Shown here piece by piece: positions 1-12,000 of a stretch of DNA of 64,000 nt. This DNA comes from Trileptium ribeirensis (taxonomy: Eukaryota > Nematoda > Enoplea > Enoplida > Thoracostomopsidae). The translations under genes and the position numbers were made by a program. Position 1 is the first letter of the stretch. Every line of letters begins with the position of its first letter. The notes under the pieces were generated by a model that made no database searches, was not told the DNA's origin, and worked only from the letters and a program-made list of their open reading frames with translations. The DNA is taken from contig JASANE010000473.1 of the NCBI GenBank assembly GCA_030248225.1, positions 32,800 through 96,799 on the forward strand, given 5' to 3'.

Positions 1-2050
1 CCATAAGACAATGGCCTTCGCCACGACATAGGACGCGCGGTAGCCGAACTATCCTGGTAGCGCCCCACAACACACAACAAGAAATCGTAGGGTCAGAAGG
101 ATGGAAACGTGGTTTAGTAATTAGGTCACGCGATACATAGTCAGCCAAGAATCTGGCCCGATCTGGAATTTAACTAAATCGTTGCTCCTCGAGAGGCACG
201 ATTATTTGTACTAGAATACCCTGGATAGGCACACGATTTCCTTAGGGATAGGATGGATAATTCATGGGAAATTTCCCAGCCACACAAAAATGATGAGTCA
301 CGCATTGGGAAATTATTACGCCCTCTCCGAACCTATAGGACTGCTTCAGTAGTGAGGATAGGTAGCTCACGAGCTTAATTTCAGCTGTACGCGAGCTGCG
401 CACTGCACGCTCCGGTGGCAACTCGGATCGATAGAAACGATATGGTTGCACTTCGGATAATGTAATCTAGGTCACGCTTAACCTCCGAAAACTTCAGATA
501 AACAAACCTAGCTCCCGTTCACCGGACCATTACCCGAGAAGACGGAATAGGCAACCGTGTCCCAATCAGGCTGAAACAAAGAGAAAATTGGGACTCTAAG
601 AACCCGCAAACATGCCAAAACCCTGACTGGCCTCCTGGCCGACCAAGATAAAAGACGCAACGAAACGTCACGATCTAGGAAAAAATCTCAGTTCCGATAA
701 CCCTTACCCCTAACTCTAAGGTAAAATGAGGAACAGGAAAAAGGGGAGGGACCGGCCTCTCACCCGAGCTTCGAAAGCTCTAAACTGTCGAACCTCTTCG
801 TTCCGAGTAAAAGACCGCACCATGATACAGGTCCCTGTGAGTGTCGCAAGTCACCCTTCGCGTACCGTGGTGCAAAACTTCTATCCCACTTTCACACTTA
901 AACCCGAATCTAGGACCAGAAATATTTAATGCACTGTTTCGTTTAGTATATAGGCAATGGAAAAGATAGCGTGAGAGCGAAGGAACGTCCCACTCCCCCA
1001 TGAACGTCCCCTTGTTAGGAAAGAATCCAAAAAAGATGAGAAAACGGGGCGATCATTGTCGCCGCCATCCCGAGCGCCGGCTCAAGGGGAATGTTTAGGG
1101 TAAAGTTCCAGTGTTTGTCGTTCAAAGGATCAGCCTTCGCCTTGAGGCGCTAAACCAGGCGATCAACACGTCCCCGAGATACTGAAATATCTTCCAGGGT
1201 TTATTAAAGCGCCACGGGATCGAAATATATAATTGACAATGTTTGGTAATCGACGTCCGCAGTCAGCCAATCCCGACGTACCCGCAAAGATCGCCCGACC
1301 CGATAACCCAGAGGCATCTTACTTTACAACCGGTTACCTGTTGTGTTGTTGAGTGACTGATGTACGCCACTCTGTTTTGAACAATCATCTGCAGGACAGT
1401 CGAATGGTTAAGACGTATATACTTCGCGAAGTCTCAAACTTGGTGGTGTAGGATCGAAACTCAGTTACAGGAATAGCCAAACTCATGTTGGACTTTTTGG
1501 TCCTCATCGCCCGGTATCACCAAAAAAGGAGATCTTTTGATCCCCAGCGATCACTCCTTGCATTAGGATACCGACCGAAGAGGGCGGTAACGACACTTAA
1601 AATTTTAATCCTGGTCAAATAACAAACTATCAAATTCCCCTACAATGTCGCATAATGTGGGGTAGTGGTCGAATTTCCTTTTGAAAACTCATAAGTCGGG
1701 GGCGTTATCCCGCCCGGTCAAAAATGGCCACACGATCTGAAAAAGGCCGAGAGCGGATATGAACACTCGGAGTCGTATTGAAGACTGCAAGGTGACCGAA
1801 TATTTAAACCCTAAACTGAATACCAACCTCACGGAAACCGTAGCCCACACAATCCAATGGTCATTTTGTATACACATCAATCCAATGGTCATTTTGTATA
1901 CACATCAATCCATATTCGAGTAGGTTCCACCGTCGGAGAAGGATCAGTAGGAACTTTTCCCACCCTGTACTACGTACTAAAATGACCCGGACGAGAATAA
2001 CGGTCACGCTTACTTTGGAACCCATAGGCCGGTGACGTGCTCCGACCGCT
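1..2050. other. GC-richer block without recognisable genes
   Basis: This stretch is visibly richer in G and C than the following sequence and lacks the TATATA tracts common elsewhere in the window. Open frames are all short (under about 75 codons), overlap on both strands and show no motif I know. I compared it by eye with rRNA, tRNA and transposon ends and found no match. A 28-bp tandem duplication near 1851 is the only structure seen. Confidence 0.5.
1851..1912. repeat. 28-bp tandem duplication
   Basis: Two perfect head-to-tail copies of a 28-bp unit (1851-1878 and 1879-1906, containing GGTCATTTTGTATACACATC) are followed by six bases of a third copy. Perfect identity suggests a recent duplication or an assembly artefact. 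Confidence 0.9.
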
Positions 2051-4799
2051 CAGAAATTGCAAAACGATCTGTTATCGAATACGGTCGTGAGCGATCTTGA
2101 AACGCTGAACACCGTAGGGCGTTCGAAAGTTAAATATTCTTCGAGTAGGTACATGTATGTATGTACATATATATACGTATATATAGTTTTTATTATATGG
2201 AGCGAATTTGACCAAACCTTTAGTGTTCGAGTACACGCGTAAACTAAGGCCAGGCCAACCCCAAGCCGAACGCTGGACCTACTTATCGCCGAGGGCGACG
2301 TCATTATTTAATACAATACATGGACAAATATTCATAAAGAGAGTAAATGCGAATCTAATGGAAGCTACGGAAGGTGGAATGGTGCAGTCCTCGCTGTTTT
2401 GATATCTGTATCGGTTTAGCCTGCTCGCAAGCAAATCTTACTCGGCAGTAGGAATGTGCCGCCAGTGCGCCGGATTGCATCGTCGCAGAGTCCGTAGCTT
2501 GCCATGTTTGTAGTGCATCCAGGGCACGCGCTAATTAAAGCAGGCTGTACATACATACGATTTGTCATACACTACAGGATACTAACCCTTATATTCACTG
2601 ATACGGTACTTGAAATAGACAGTACCCAACCGTGCCCCCGTATTAGCTACATAGCCATCCGGCAACCAGGATATTTACTGGGGAACTATAGCTCATACAT
2701 TACTGGGCGAGTATTAAAGGAAAGTTCAGTAGAGGACTCGTTAGGCAAATAAATGTTAGGGTCAAGGAATTTCATAATTTATGATCAAATATATACTGTA
2801 CCATACATCGATTTGTACATTTTTGTCATACATGATGTGTATGTCATTGTCGATGACCATTATCTTGGCATGCAATTTGTCCATCCCATACCGCTGCATT
2901 CAGAGCGATAACTGTTTCTTGTAAACCGTCTGGTAATTGTCACATGCTTTATAACTAGTAATGTAACCTGGTTTCATGTTTGACCTGTATATATTTCACA
3001 ATAAACCAAAGGAAAAATCACATTGGCGTCTAGTGTTCGTTTTCTGGCAACGGTTATATGTTCTAAGTGTTTTTGTCCGGTCCATTGACCAGTATCCCAC
3101 GCCGAGGCCTACAGGCATCAAGCCTCGACGTGTGCCGTTTGTCTCCTATACTAACTTAAAAGAGAGAACAGGAAAAGAAGCGAGAGTACAGTCCACCAAA
3201 ATGATAAAAAACTTTAGCACGCTGGTATAACCGGATCACCGTTAGTCGTTATCAAATTTATTCACCCAAATTACATGAACATCTAAGAGCAACTTATCAA
3301 CGAATGGCAATAAAATTATCATATGGGATCAAGCATCCGACTTTAAACTTTCAGGGAATGGTCGGAGCTCTGTGGGGGCCACATTGGTCAAATCATTTGC
3401 TGAGCGAATTCAGGCCCTAAGCGGCCATGGTGGAGACAAATTTCAACTAGGTCAACATCGCCATCCAATATATATAAGTTATGGGAATACATACGCTCTG
3501 TCCAGAATTATGTATATAACGCTTACAGTATTTATTGACAATAAATCCACTAGAGAACCGCGGCTAAATATGTGTAAAATTGTCTTTGGAAATGTGTAAA
3601 TATTTTACTGTTTTTTGTAGTGATACAACCTGAGACAAGACTGTCACTACGTCAGAAATCTAGTTTCAGCTTTGCGCATAAAATTTTCGTCCACGAATGT
3701 ACCAAATTCAGACGCATATTTTTAGAGGAAGTTTTGACATATAATGATTACAGAAATGTTATCATAGCACATGTTCAGGAATACACAGCAACTCTCGGTA
3801 CCAAATATAATTTTGGAAAAATTTTGTGCATTATGTTATCGTCAAAAAAATTTCAACATTGTGGCTAATTCAGCGGTCCGGACCGTCAAATTTTAAAGTG
3901 GGTCCGGACCGATTCTGGCCCACAGTGGTCCGTGCACATAACTAGTTTTCGGCCAACCAAATTAATTGCTAATGTATATATATTTAAGTAAATTGAAACG
4001 GCGATTCTTCTTCGTCTATTCAACACTGCCGAGCGGCGTCTAGGCGATACCGATCAAGTACACCAGATCGGTTCACTAGGCCAGACAGCTAAAGACTGTG
4101 TTAAGTCGTTGCACTAGTTAATGTTTCAGAGTGTTTAAAATTAACACCTTAATGAATGGATTAATGTGTTTTTCGCACAATAATGATAAATTTATGGTAC
4201 AGCGGTGAACTCAACCTAAATCTCTTTACTGTGCGGAAAGTACAATAGCTTCTATGCAACTTAAAAGCAGTTACGCGGTTCTTTAACTTGCATTGCAATT
4301 TCACTGACCGACTGAATTATGTCCTTTACTAATGCATAATATTTTTGCATACAGTGTGAATTTTTACCATTCTCTGACACGATTTCTATTAATTTGCAAT
4401 AGGTAAATGGCTTATATTCGAAACACATACTTACTTTCGTCCAGAACTGAAATATTTTGCACTTTGCAACAAAACTACTTCCTTGAACACCTGCCTACTT
4501 TTGTTTAGAGCTAAAGCCTCTGCTAAATGAGAAATCGGACCCAAGGCTCGGCTCAAACTAGAGTAGAGCCTGCGCTAATTTTTTCTGTTCCGAGCAGGGC
4601 CGAACCGGGCAAACCTGACCTCAGTCAAAAAACGGAGGATAACGAATTTCAAACTCAGCATAAACGCTAACCCATGTATTTTTGGAGTGTTAGCAATATA
4701 TATACTTGCGATGATCGTTGCTAAAATGTAAAGAATTACGACATTTGATCATGCTCACTAGAAAAAGTGCCTAAGACTCAAACCCTCTTTCTACTATTT
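2051..4799. other. AT-rich intergenic sequence, no gene seen
   Basis: Only short ORFs without recognisable motifs occur here. Two copies of the palindrome GGTCCGGACC lie at 3875-3884 and 3901-3910; they resemble the palindrome-rich ends of some hAT-type elements, but I could not find a matching second end. A GC-rich patch at about 4540-4620 resembles other GC-rich repeat fragments in the window. Confidence 0.4.
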
Positions 4800-5548
4800 T
4801 GGTATGATATATAAATTTTTAGGGTCCGGAAGATTTGCAAATCGATTACAGCGCAAGCCGTCTCTCCACTGCTATGGTATTTGCTAGCCCCATGAAGATC
4901 TGCAAAGCGATTATTATACTAAATGTCCCTCTACTTATATTGGAAGACGCATAGTTGGTGTTAGCCCCGCGAATATTTAAAAAATTATTACCCTGCTAAC
5001 CGTCCCTCCTCTATTAGTATATATAGTATTTTAGCCTTTGAAACATTTGCAAAACGATTAACACTGCTAATCGTCATTGCAATATATATCTGCATGGTAC
5101 TTGTTAACCCTTTGAAGATTTTCAAAATTGCAAACCGTCTCTGCACTTCTAATATGGTATTTATTAGCTCCTTGAAGATTTTCAGATGGATTACACTACT
5201 ACCGTATCTCCACTGATTGGAACGGTAGTTATAGTAACCCCTAAAACATTTTCAAAACGATTATATATACACTACTAGCCGTCCCTTTTAGTATACATAA
5301 TTGGTACCTATAAGGTATTTATTCCCTCTGGAAGATTATTACGTTAACAGTTCCTCTACTATTTGTATGCTATTTCTTAGCCCCATTGAGCTTTGCAACC
5401 GATTTCACTGCTAATGGTGCCTCCAGTATTGGTATAGTATATATTTGATAACCCTTGGAGATTTTCAAAACGATTACACTGCTTACCATCTCTACACTAT
5501 AATGGATACCTATTATTTGTTAGCCTTGCAAGATTTACAAAAAGATTA

Positions 5549-5716
5549 TGCGGCGTTTACGTTAAAAGTTGTCCGGCGTGTGGCCTACCATTAGCAATGT
5601 ATGCTATCAGGAAACAGTGTCCAACACACTATAGTGTAGCAGAGACCATGGTGGCGGATAGACAAAGGGTAGACAAAACTTCCACATGCTGGGCTAGTTA
5701 TAACGTAAACGCCGCA
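5549..5716. mobile_element. 168-bp PIF/Harbinger-like MITE
   Basis: The element has perfect 16-bp terminal inverted repeats (TGCGGCGTTTACGTTA at 5549-5564, its complement at 5701-5716). It is flanked on both sides by TTA (5546-5548 and 5717-5719). Removing it and one TTA restores the sequence gattacactgc, the consensus of the surrounding tandem repeat, so the empty site can be read directly. A 3-bp TTA/TWA duplication is typical of PIF/Harbinger elements. It is too short to encode a transposase. Confidence 0.85.
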
Positions 5717-6108
5717 TTACACTGCTGACTGTCCCTCGACTATTTTCAGTTCTGGGAATATTTTAAAACAGGGACGGCTGCTAGCCGTCCCTCTTCTATT
5801 GGTATGGTATTTTAGCCTATGGAAGATGTGCAAAACGATTAACGCTGCTAATCGTCACTGCATTATGTGTATGGTATCTGTCAACCCTTTGAAGATTTTC
5901 AAAACTGCTAAACAGCAAGCCGTGTCTGCACTGTTAGTATTCATTAGCCCCTCGAGAATTTTCAGAGTAATTACGCTGCCACCGTGTCGCCACTAGTTGG
6001 TACGATTATATATAGCACTTAGCCCCTAAATTTTCAAAACGATTATATACACTGCTAGCCATCCCTTCCACTATTGGTAGTTGGGTATATATATACATAT
6101 ATATATAT

Positions 6109-6599
6109 TTCTTTTCCATTATCCCCCAACCCGCGTTCGCCCAAAAATGGTCAGAATCTGGAAATTTTGGTGTTTTTGTGATCCTCGAGATTTTCGCTGT
6201 TCATTTCAACCAGAGTCGAATTTTTAAAATTTTAAATTTCTTCGCATCTCCATTGGGAACCCAAAAAATTCTTAAAAATTGGATTTTTACGCACGATTAG
6301 ACGCGGCTTGACGAGTTGAGTCTAATCATGATATTTTTAACGGGATCCGATAACCGCATCCTAGGTTATGGCCAAAAACTATCGAAGGGTGAGAGGCTCA
6401 GCAATTGAACAGTTTTGGCAATACCTTAGGGTACTTTTATCGGATGGGTTAAAAATATCACCATTCGATTCAACTCGTGAAGCCACGTCCAATGGTGGAT
6501 AAAAATCTAATTTTTAAGAAAAAATTTTGGATTCCCAAGGGGGATTCCTTTGGACCCGAAAAAATCATATATATATATATATATATATATGGAAAAGAA
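6109..6599. mobile_element. Foldback element, copy 1
   Basis: The ends are TTCTTTTCC and GGAAAAGAA in inverted orientation, and long imperfect inverted arms meet near 6390. The left arm (for example TTGGGAACCCAAAAAATTC at about 6257, and GATTAGACGCGGCTTGACGA at 6295) is mirrored at 6440-6550 (TCAACTCGTGAAGCCACGTC and TTTTGGATTCCCAAGG). The same terminal motif, CATTATCCCCC, occurs in the copies at 17966-18666 and 55210-55775. This copy carries (TA)n near each end and has lost the CCCCC part of its right end. It is non-coding. Confidence 0.7.
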
Positions 6600-7040
6600 C
6601 CTATACGGTTTTAGCCTCTGGAAGATACTGCGCTGTTAACAGTACCTCTGCTATTTGTGTGGCATTTCATAGCCCCTTGGAAATTTTTAAAACGATTACA
6701 AAACCATCTCTATAATACTGTGGGTATTCATTTGCTAACCGTTGAATATTACGATTACACTGCAAGCTGTCTCTCCCCTACGGTATTTGTTAACCTCTGG
6801 AAGATTTTCAAAACGATTACACCGGTATTTGTTCCTCTACTGTTTGTTAGCTCCGGGAAGATTTTCAAAACGATTATGCTGCTACTATTATGCTTATCGC
6901 ACTAATTAGCACGGTAGTTGTAGTTAGCACCTAGATTTTCAAAATAATTATATACACGGCTACCCATCCTTTCCACTATTGCTACCTATATGGTATTTGT
7001 TAGCCTCTGGGAGATTATTACGCTGTTAACAATCCCTTCG

Positions 7041-8398
7041 GACTGTCTCAATTTACCGGCCCCATTGCACTAACTGTTCCGATTGTTAAACGTAGAAAGC
7101 CGTTCTCTAAAATGCGTTGAGAAACCACACATAAAACATATATAATTACTAGCGGCCCCAAAAATAATATAGGCAGATATATATATATTTTAACCCTTGG
7201 ACGATTTAACAACAACTCTAATGGGGAACCAATTGCAATAATGGCACAACTTGTCACAAAAACGATAGTTATTTGCAGCCATCATTTACCGTATAAGCAC
7301 ATTCGTTCAAGCTCCATAGTATAGTTGTTCGAAGACATAATTTATGTATGCACGAGTCAATTATTGTTAGCAAGTGATTAGCATTCAGAGTTAAAAATAA
7401 ATGAACTAAATCTCGGTTTGCTTGTTTGTTGTAGTCTTTTCTTAGTTAATTACGCATCATAATGTATCCGATCCCTCAATGTCAAGCAGCTTATTAACTC
7501 TAAACACAGTGAATATATATATTGCATCATGGTAGTCCGTAATTAGGAAGTTAGCAAGCAAACTCGGTCAGTTATAATTATTAATATATCATGTTAAGCA
7601 AAATGTGTTTGACAAACTTTTACAATTTAACAATAAAACCAAGAAAACCCGTTATATCCCTTTTAGACACAGACACTAAACGAAGTTGACATGTCGAAAG
7701 CTCAGCCGAGCGTATCGATTTTACACTGAACAAGCTGCGTTCCGTCGAGTTAAGCGACGTCTAGTTCGTTTCTTCCAAAAACAATGCCGATAAATAGAGT
7801 ATATATATGTGCTGACAATAAAAGGAAACTGTGATACCCAAGCGTTACATGAGGGCTTTTCTGTCAGTACCACGTATTTCTAGTATTTCCTCGTAGGCTG
7901 GCCCATTATTTACTGCATAAGCATTACTCACGTACTTTTCTCATACTATGATGTAGTCGCTTTTCAGCCTACCCCCCCCCCTTGCAAGGAATGCAGATAT
8001 TACCCAGAGACCTTTGATGGTATTGGCTAGCCACCCCCCACCCAACGGCTTCTTGTGGTGTAGGAACTGTCGGGTTTCCAATAACCAATGAGATTTTAGA
8101 GCAGGGGAAGCGATCACGAATTACTCCCATTGCTGTTTTCATATGATTGGTTGATGGCGACCCGATTGTTGCTGCACAAGAGATCTTCACCAAATACCCC
8201 AACGAACCTTAAGGGCACACCTGCATCACTGCGAAACCCGATCACATCCTCGGATAAGCACAAGTAACATTAGTATGACCGACTATCACATTCTTATATA
8301 GTAAGGCTGTTAATAAATAATGAAAACCTTAAGTATCACACTATCCACAAATGCTACAGCTGGTATTATGTCTCAGCCGTTTATTCTGAAAGCATTAC
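7041..8398. other. Intergenic AT-rich sequence, no gene seen
   Basis: A last fragment of the 4.8-7.0 kb array (about 7190-7215) is followed by unremarkable sequence with a C homopolymer at about 7972-7981. The short minus-strand frame at 7969-8202 begins beside that homopolymer and has no recognisable motif. Confidence 0.4.
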
Positions 8399-8404
8399 TT
8401 AATA

Positions 8405-9062
8405 CTGGGTGGCTGGCTGCCACCTGGAATTTTACAAATCTCCTGGAAAATCCTGGAATTTGAAACGCCGTAGTCTTAATCTTGAAACAAAATATGGCTA
8501 ATCCTGGAAAAAGCCGAAAAATCTCCTGAAATTTTGCACCGCTTAAAATTAAAACTTACTATTAATCAAAACGAGGCGGTGACTGAAATTTTTTGGAGCG
8601 GTGGGACTGTCTCGATTCCGTTTGCCTGTCTGCCTATCTGAGGCATCTCAGATCCTTATAACCAGTTGAGCTATCTTATTGTTCTTGGGTTAGTTTGATA
8701 GAAAGAAGGTTCTCATATCTTTAGATCATTTTTTATTTCGTTAGATTTGTCATCCAGCGCGGACTCATTAACTGAATTACCTGTGGAGACTGCGAGCAGT
8801 CCAAGTATACCGGAATTTTGAAAAAACACCAGTTTTGGCTCAACGCGGGCTGTCGAGGGACCGATCAGTGATACCTCAAAAATTTGATGAGGGTTATTTT
8901 TTCAACTGAACTTCTCCAGAGTGAGTTACCCTTAAAATTAACCGAGCGGAGCCCTTGGTCAACCTATTATATCTGAAACTTATTATTGTATCTCCTGGAA
9001 AATCGTCCAAAATCTCCTGGAAAATCCTGGAATTTCGGGCTGCGAAATCCGCAGCCACCCTG
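8405..9062. mobile_element. 658-bp non-autonomous hAT-like element
   Basis: Terminal inverted repeats CTGGGTGGCTG (8405) and CAGCCACCCTG (ending 9062) differ at one base. The element is flanked by a direct repeat TTAATA (8399-8404 and 9063-9068). Just inside each end lies the same direct repeat, CCTGGAAAATCCTGGAATTT (within 8441-8461 and 9015-9035). The CAGGGTGGC terminus with CCTGGAAAATCC subterminal repeats is a pattern I associate with animal hAT elements. The duplication here is 6 bp rather than the usual 8, so the superfamily is uncertain. There is no transposase frame. Confidence 0.7.
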
Positions 9063-9068
9063 TTAATA

Positions 9069-12000
9069 AAAACAAAACAGTCATAACCTGTCACATGGTC
9101 TCTTCAACAAATTCCAGGTTGTATTAATTTCTTCGGTTTTAAAACGTATCGTTATTTCTATTTGTGGCCACTCCGCTCATTTCAACAACCCGGTTAACAT
9201 AAAAAAGTTTTCGAAAGCAGACGTTCTTATCAGTTTATGCGCATTTTGTTTAGTGTTTCACGGCTTCATCGTAGAATATGAAATAGATTCCAGACGAGAA
9301 TGAAAATCTATGTCATTCATCTATATATTATAGATGTTCTGAGAGTAGCTATATATATTAAGCGTCTCGGGCGGCGTTACCCAGTTACTGAGAAACTCAA
9401 TCGGCTATATTGTCACGCGAAAAAACAAAGTAAGAACACAAATCTGGATGCGTAGCTATGTAATAAACAGACATTAACCGCCACAAGATACAACACAGAA
9501 AGGCTTGGTGGAAATCCATATGTACCCTCGGCGTGAAACCTAAAGCTATGCAATGTCCAAAAGTAGTAAACGGCACAATTAGAGGACTATATATATCTTC
9601 GCTACCAAATAGTATAACATGTTATCCTCCTTTTCTATAAAGTTCTATATTTGGCATACTAAGAAGTATGCTTCGGGCAAGAATAAGAGCTATCGGTTAT
9701 TCCCCAGTCCAAATTTTATTGATCGTTGTAGAACAAAATACTTGGGGTACGGGCAGCCGATAACCCAAAAAACCCTGCGGTGTAGCTCCAGCAGAGATGG
9801 AACCGAGTCATTTCGGGTAACGTCTGTGGACTGGTCACGGTGTGTGGACCGGTCTGATTTGAAAGCTCTCTACTCTACACTACGCTCAGTATAGCAGAAC
9901 ATCGCTTTTTGCCTTGATAATTATCTTCTCAGACACATTGGGATCTCAAATGCACGAAAAAACTCTGAGATAACGATTACTGTGGACTCCCAACAAAAGG
10001 TTGACAGAGCTGGGCGGCAGAAAGCTTGGTAGAAAGGTGGCGGATTGCTTTGTTGTTCGTTGCGCATCCCGGAGGCTGGATTGAAAGCCCTGACCAGCGG
10101 CGTGGGATCTCTTTACATCCGTTTCATATGCTAGTACTTCCACGTTGCTTGAAATTCGCATACAAGCGACTGCAAAAGATGACAAGACGCCTTTCAACAT
10201 ACAGCCAAACACAATGCATCACATTTTATATACTGGGACACCTAGCTTTATCCTGCACTGTAGTCTAAGGATAAGGCGCTACAGAAAACTCAATTGTAAT
10301 CGGTCTGCAATAGGGGTCTGAAAAGGATATATTAAACTGTTTTTATGATCATGTTTTATAAATTCGCAGATTATACATTGGTTGCTTTGGAAAATAGCCT
10401 TGTCACTAGGTTACTACCGCAACCGGGTCACAAAATGGTGGCCCGGTTTCATGTTCGTCCCAATCATTAGGAGAACGATTAGAACAACAAAATATCTTCA
10501 GATAAGCCAAAGTACATTAGTATGATCAAGGTCACAAAATTCTAGAGATATCTTTGTTCTTTTACATTTGTCCTTTTCTAAAGGAATAACTAATGCTTAG
10601 AATTTAAATATAAGACTGAAATACATAAGTTACAGCATACTTTATTGTGAATTGGAGACAACAAATATTTCTCCGTTTAGGTTTGATTAGCTCATTCCAC
10701 AAGAACACAACAAAGCTTAATCACAACTTTAATAGCTGCGAACGAAACATTATTGCAAGCGTCCGTAAAACACAATTTTGTACACATGTTTTCTATCTAT
10801 AAAATACAATGTTTTATGTAGCACAGTATATAATGAAGGTTTTATTTTGCTATAAAAATATTTTAAATATGTTTAGCTCAAAAAGTTAAAACGTGTTGCA
10901 AATCTTACAAAGTTTCACTTTGAAATCAAATTTATGTGCTTATAACCCTACAATACCAAAACGTTTGTTGAAAAGCGGTCAGCTATCTGAGTTTATTGTA
11001 CATCGATGTTCCCGCGTGCGTTGTGGTACGCTCGCTTTACGAGGTTACTGAAGGAACCGAGCAACATAGTTGCGCCATGACTTCCCAAGACTCAGGGTGG
11101 TATGAGCATCATCCCGCTTTTCGAGTCCATTCCCCAAGGCATTCGTGTACAGAAAGTCTCTACAGTACTCCACAATGAATGGTGCAAAATGTTTAGAAAA
11201 GAAACAGCTTGGAGCGGGGTTTGGGGGGCGACAGTTGCCCGCATTAGTCTCAGTGTAAATCTATATGTAAATGTGAACCTCAAACTATAGCTTAGATTTA
11301 CGGTACCGATTATGACATATCTTGCTCTTCAGGTTACTGTATAGGCATTTGTCTGCACAAGAGCCAATCAGAGTGCGTCCGGACTGATACCGTCGGTCAG
11401 GCCGGGCCGTGTATAAGTCAGGCTAGTGTACAAAACTCGTGGCCCATCGATGAAGTTCCAATTTAGCGACGCCGCAAGTTTATTCGGTTTTATAGAATCT
11501 ACTCATTACTTCACATGCAAATATTAATGAAGGGACCGTAACGTTTGAATATAAATAATATCTATTTGACATATGGAAAAGTGGCTACAGCACTAGCTTA
11601 CAAATTTATTAAAAAAATGCATGATATATAATATTCTACTCCAAAATTGTCGCCGATTAAAGCGTTTTCTGCAACTAATGCAAAGAGCTAACTAACTCTT
11701 TATACACAATTAGCCTACTATAAATAAAAAATTGGCGTTCCTGCTGCGCACAATTATAAGTATACAATGTGCGGCAGATATTTCAGTAATATAAATTTTC
11801 GAAATCAATTATACATGATTGCACAAATTTTATCGCAACAAACTTGAAAAAAATTATTAGCAACGGTATCGATTTCAGTTAATACAAATGTCACTAACAC
11901 TGACATTTATACAATGTACAAGCTTCATCTATATAGATAAAAATAATGGCGAAACATGTCATGTATTCTAGTATACAAGTAGCAAAATATATGTATGTAT

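Larger units (their letters stand above)
4800..7040. repeat. Degenerate ~70-bp tandem array with higher-order structure
   Basis: A unit built on the pattern GAAGATTTTCAAAACGATTA, then CACTGCTAACCGTCCCTCC, then an ACTATTGGTATGGTATTT-like stretch recurs about every 65-80 bp over 4800-5545, 5717-6100 and 6600-7040. The block at about 5000-5310 is matched segment by segment at about 5780-6090, and more weakly at 6780-6990, so there is a higher-order period near 780 bp once insertions are included. Two elements interrupt it (5549-5716 and 6109-6599). I see no coding potential. Confidence 0.8.
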
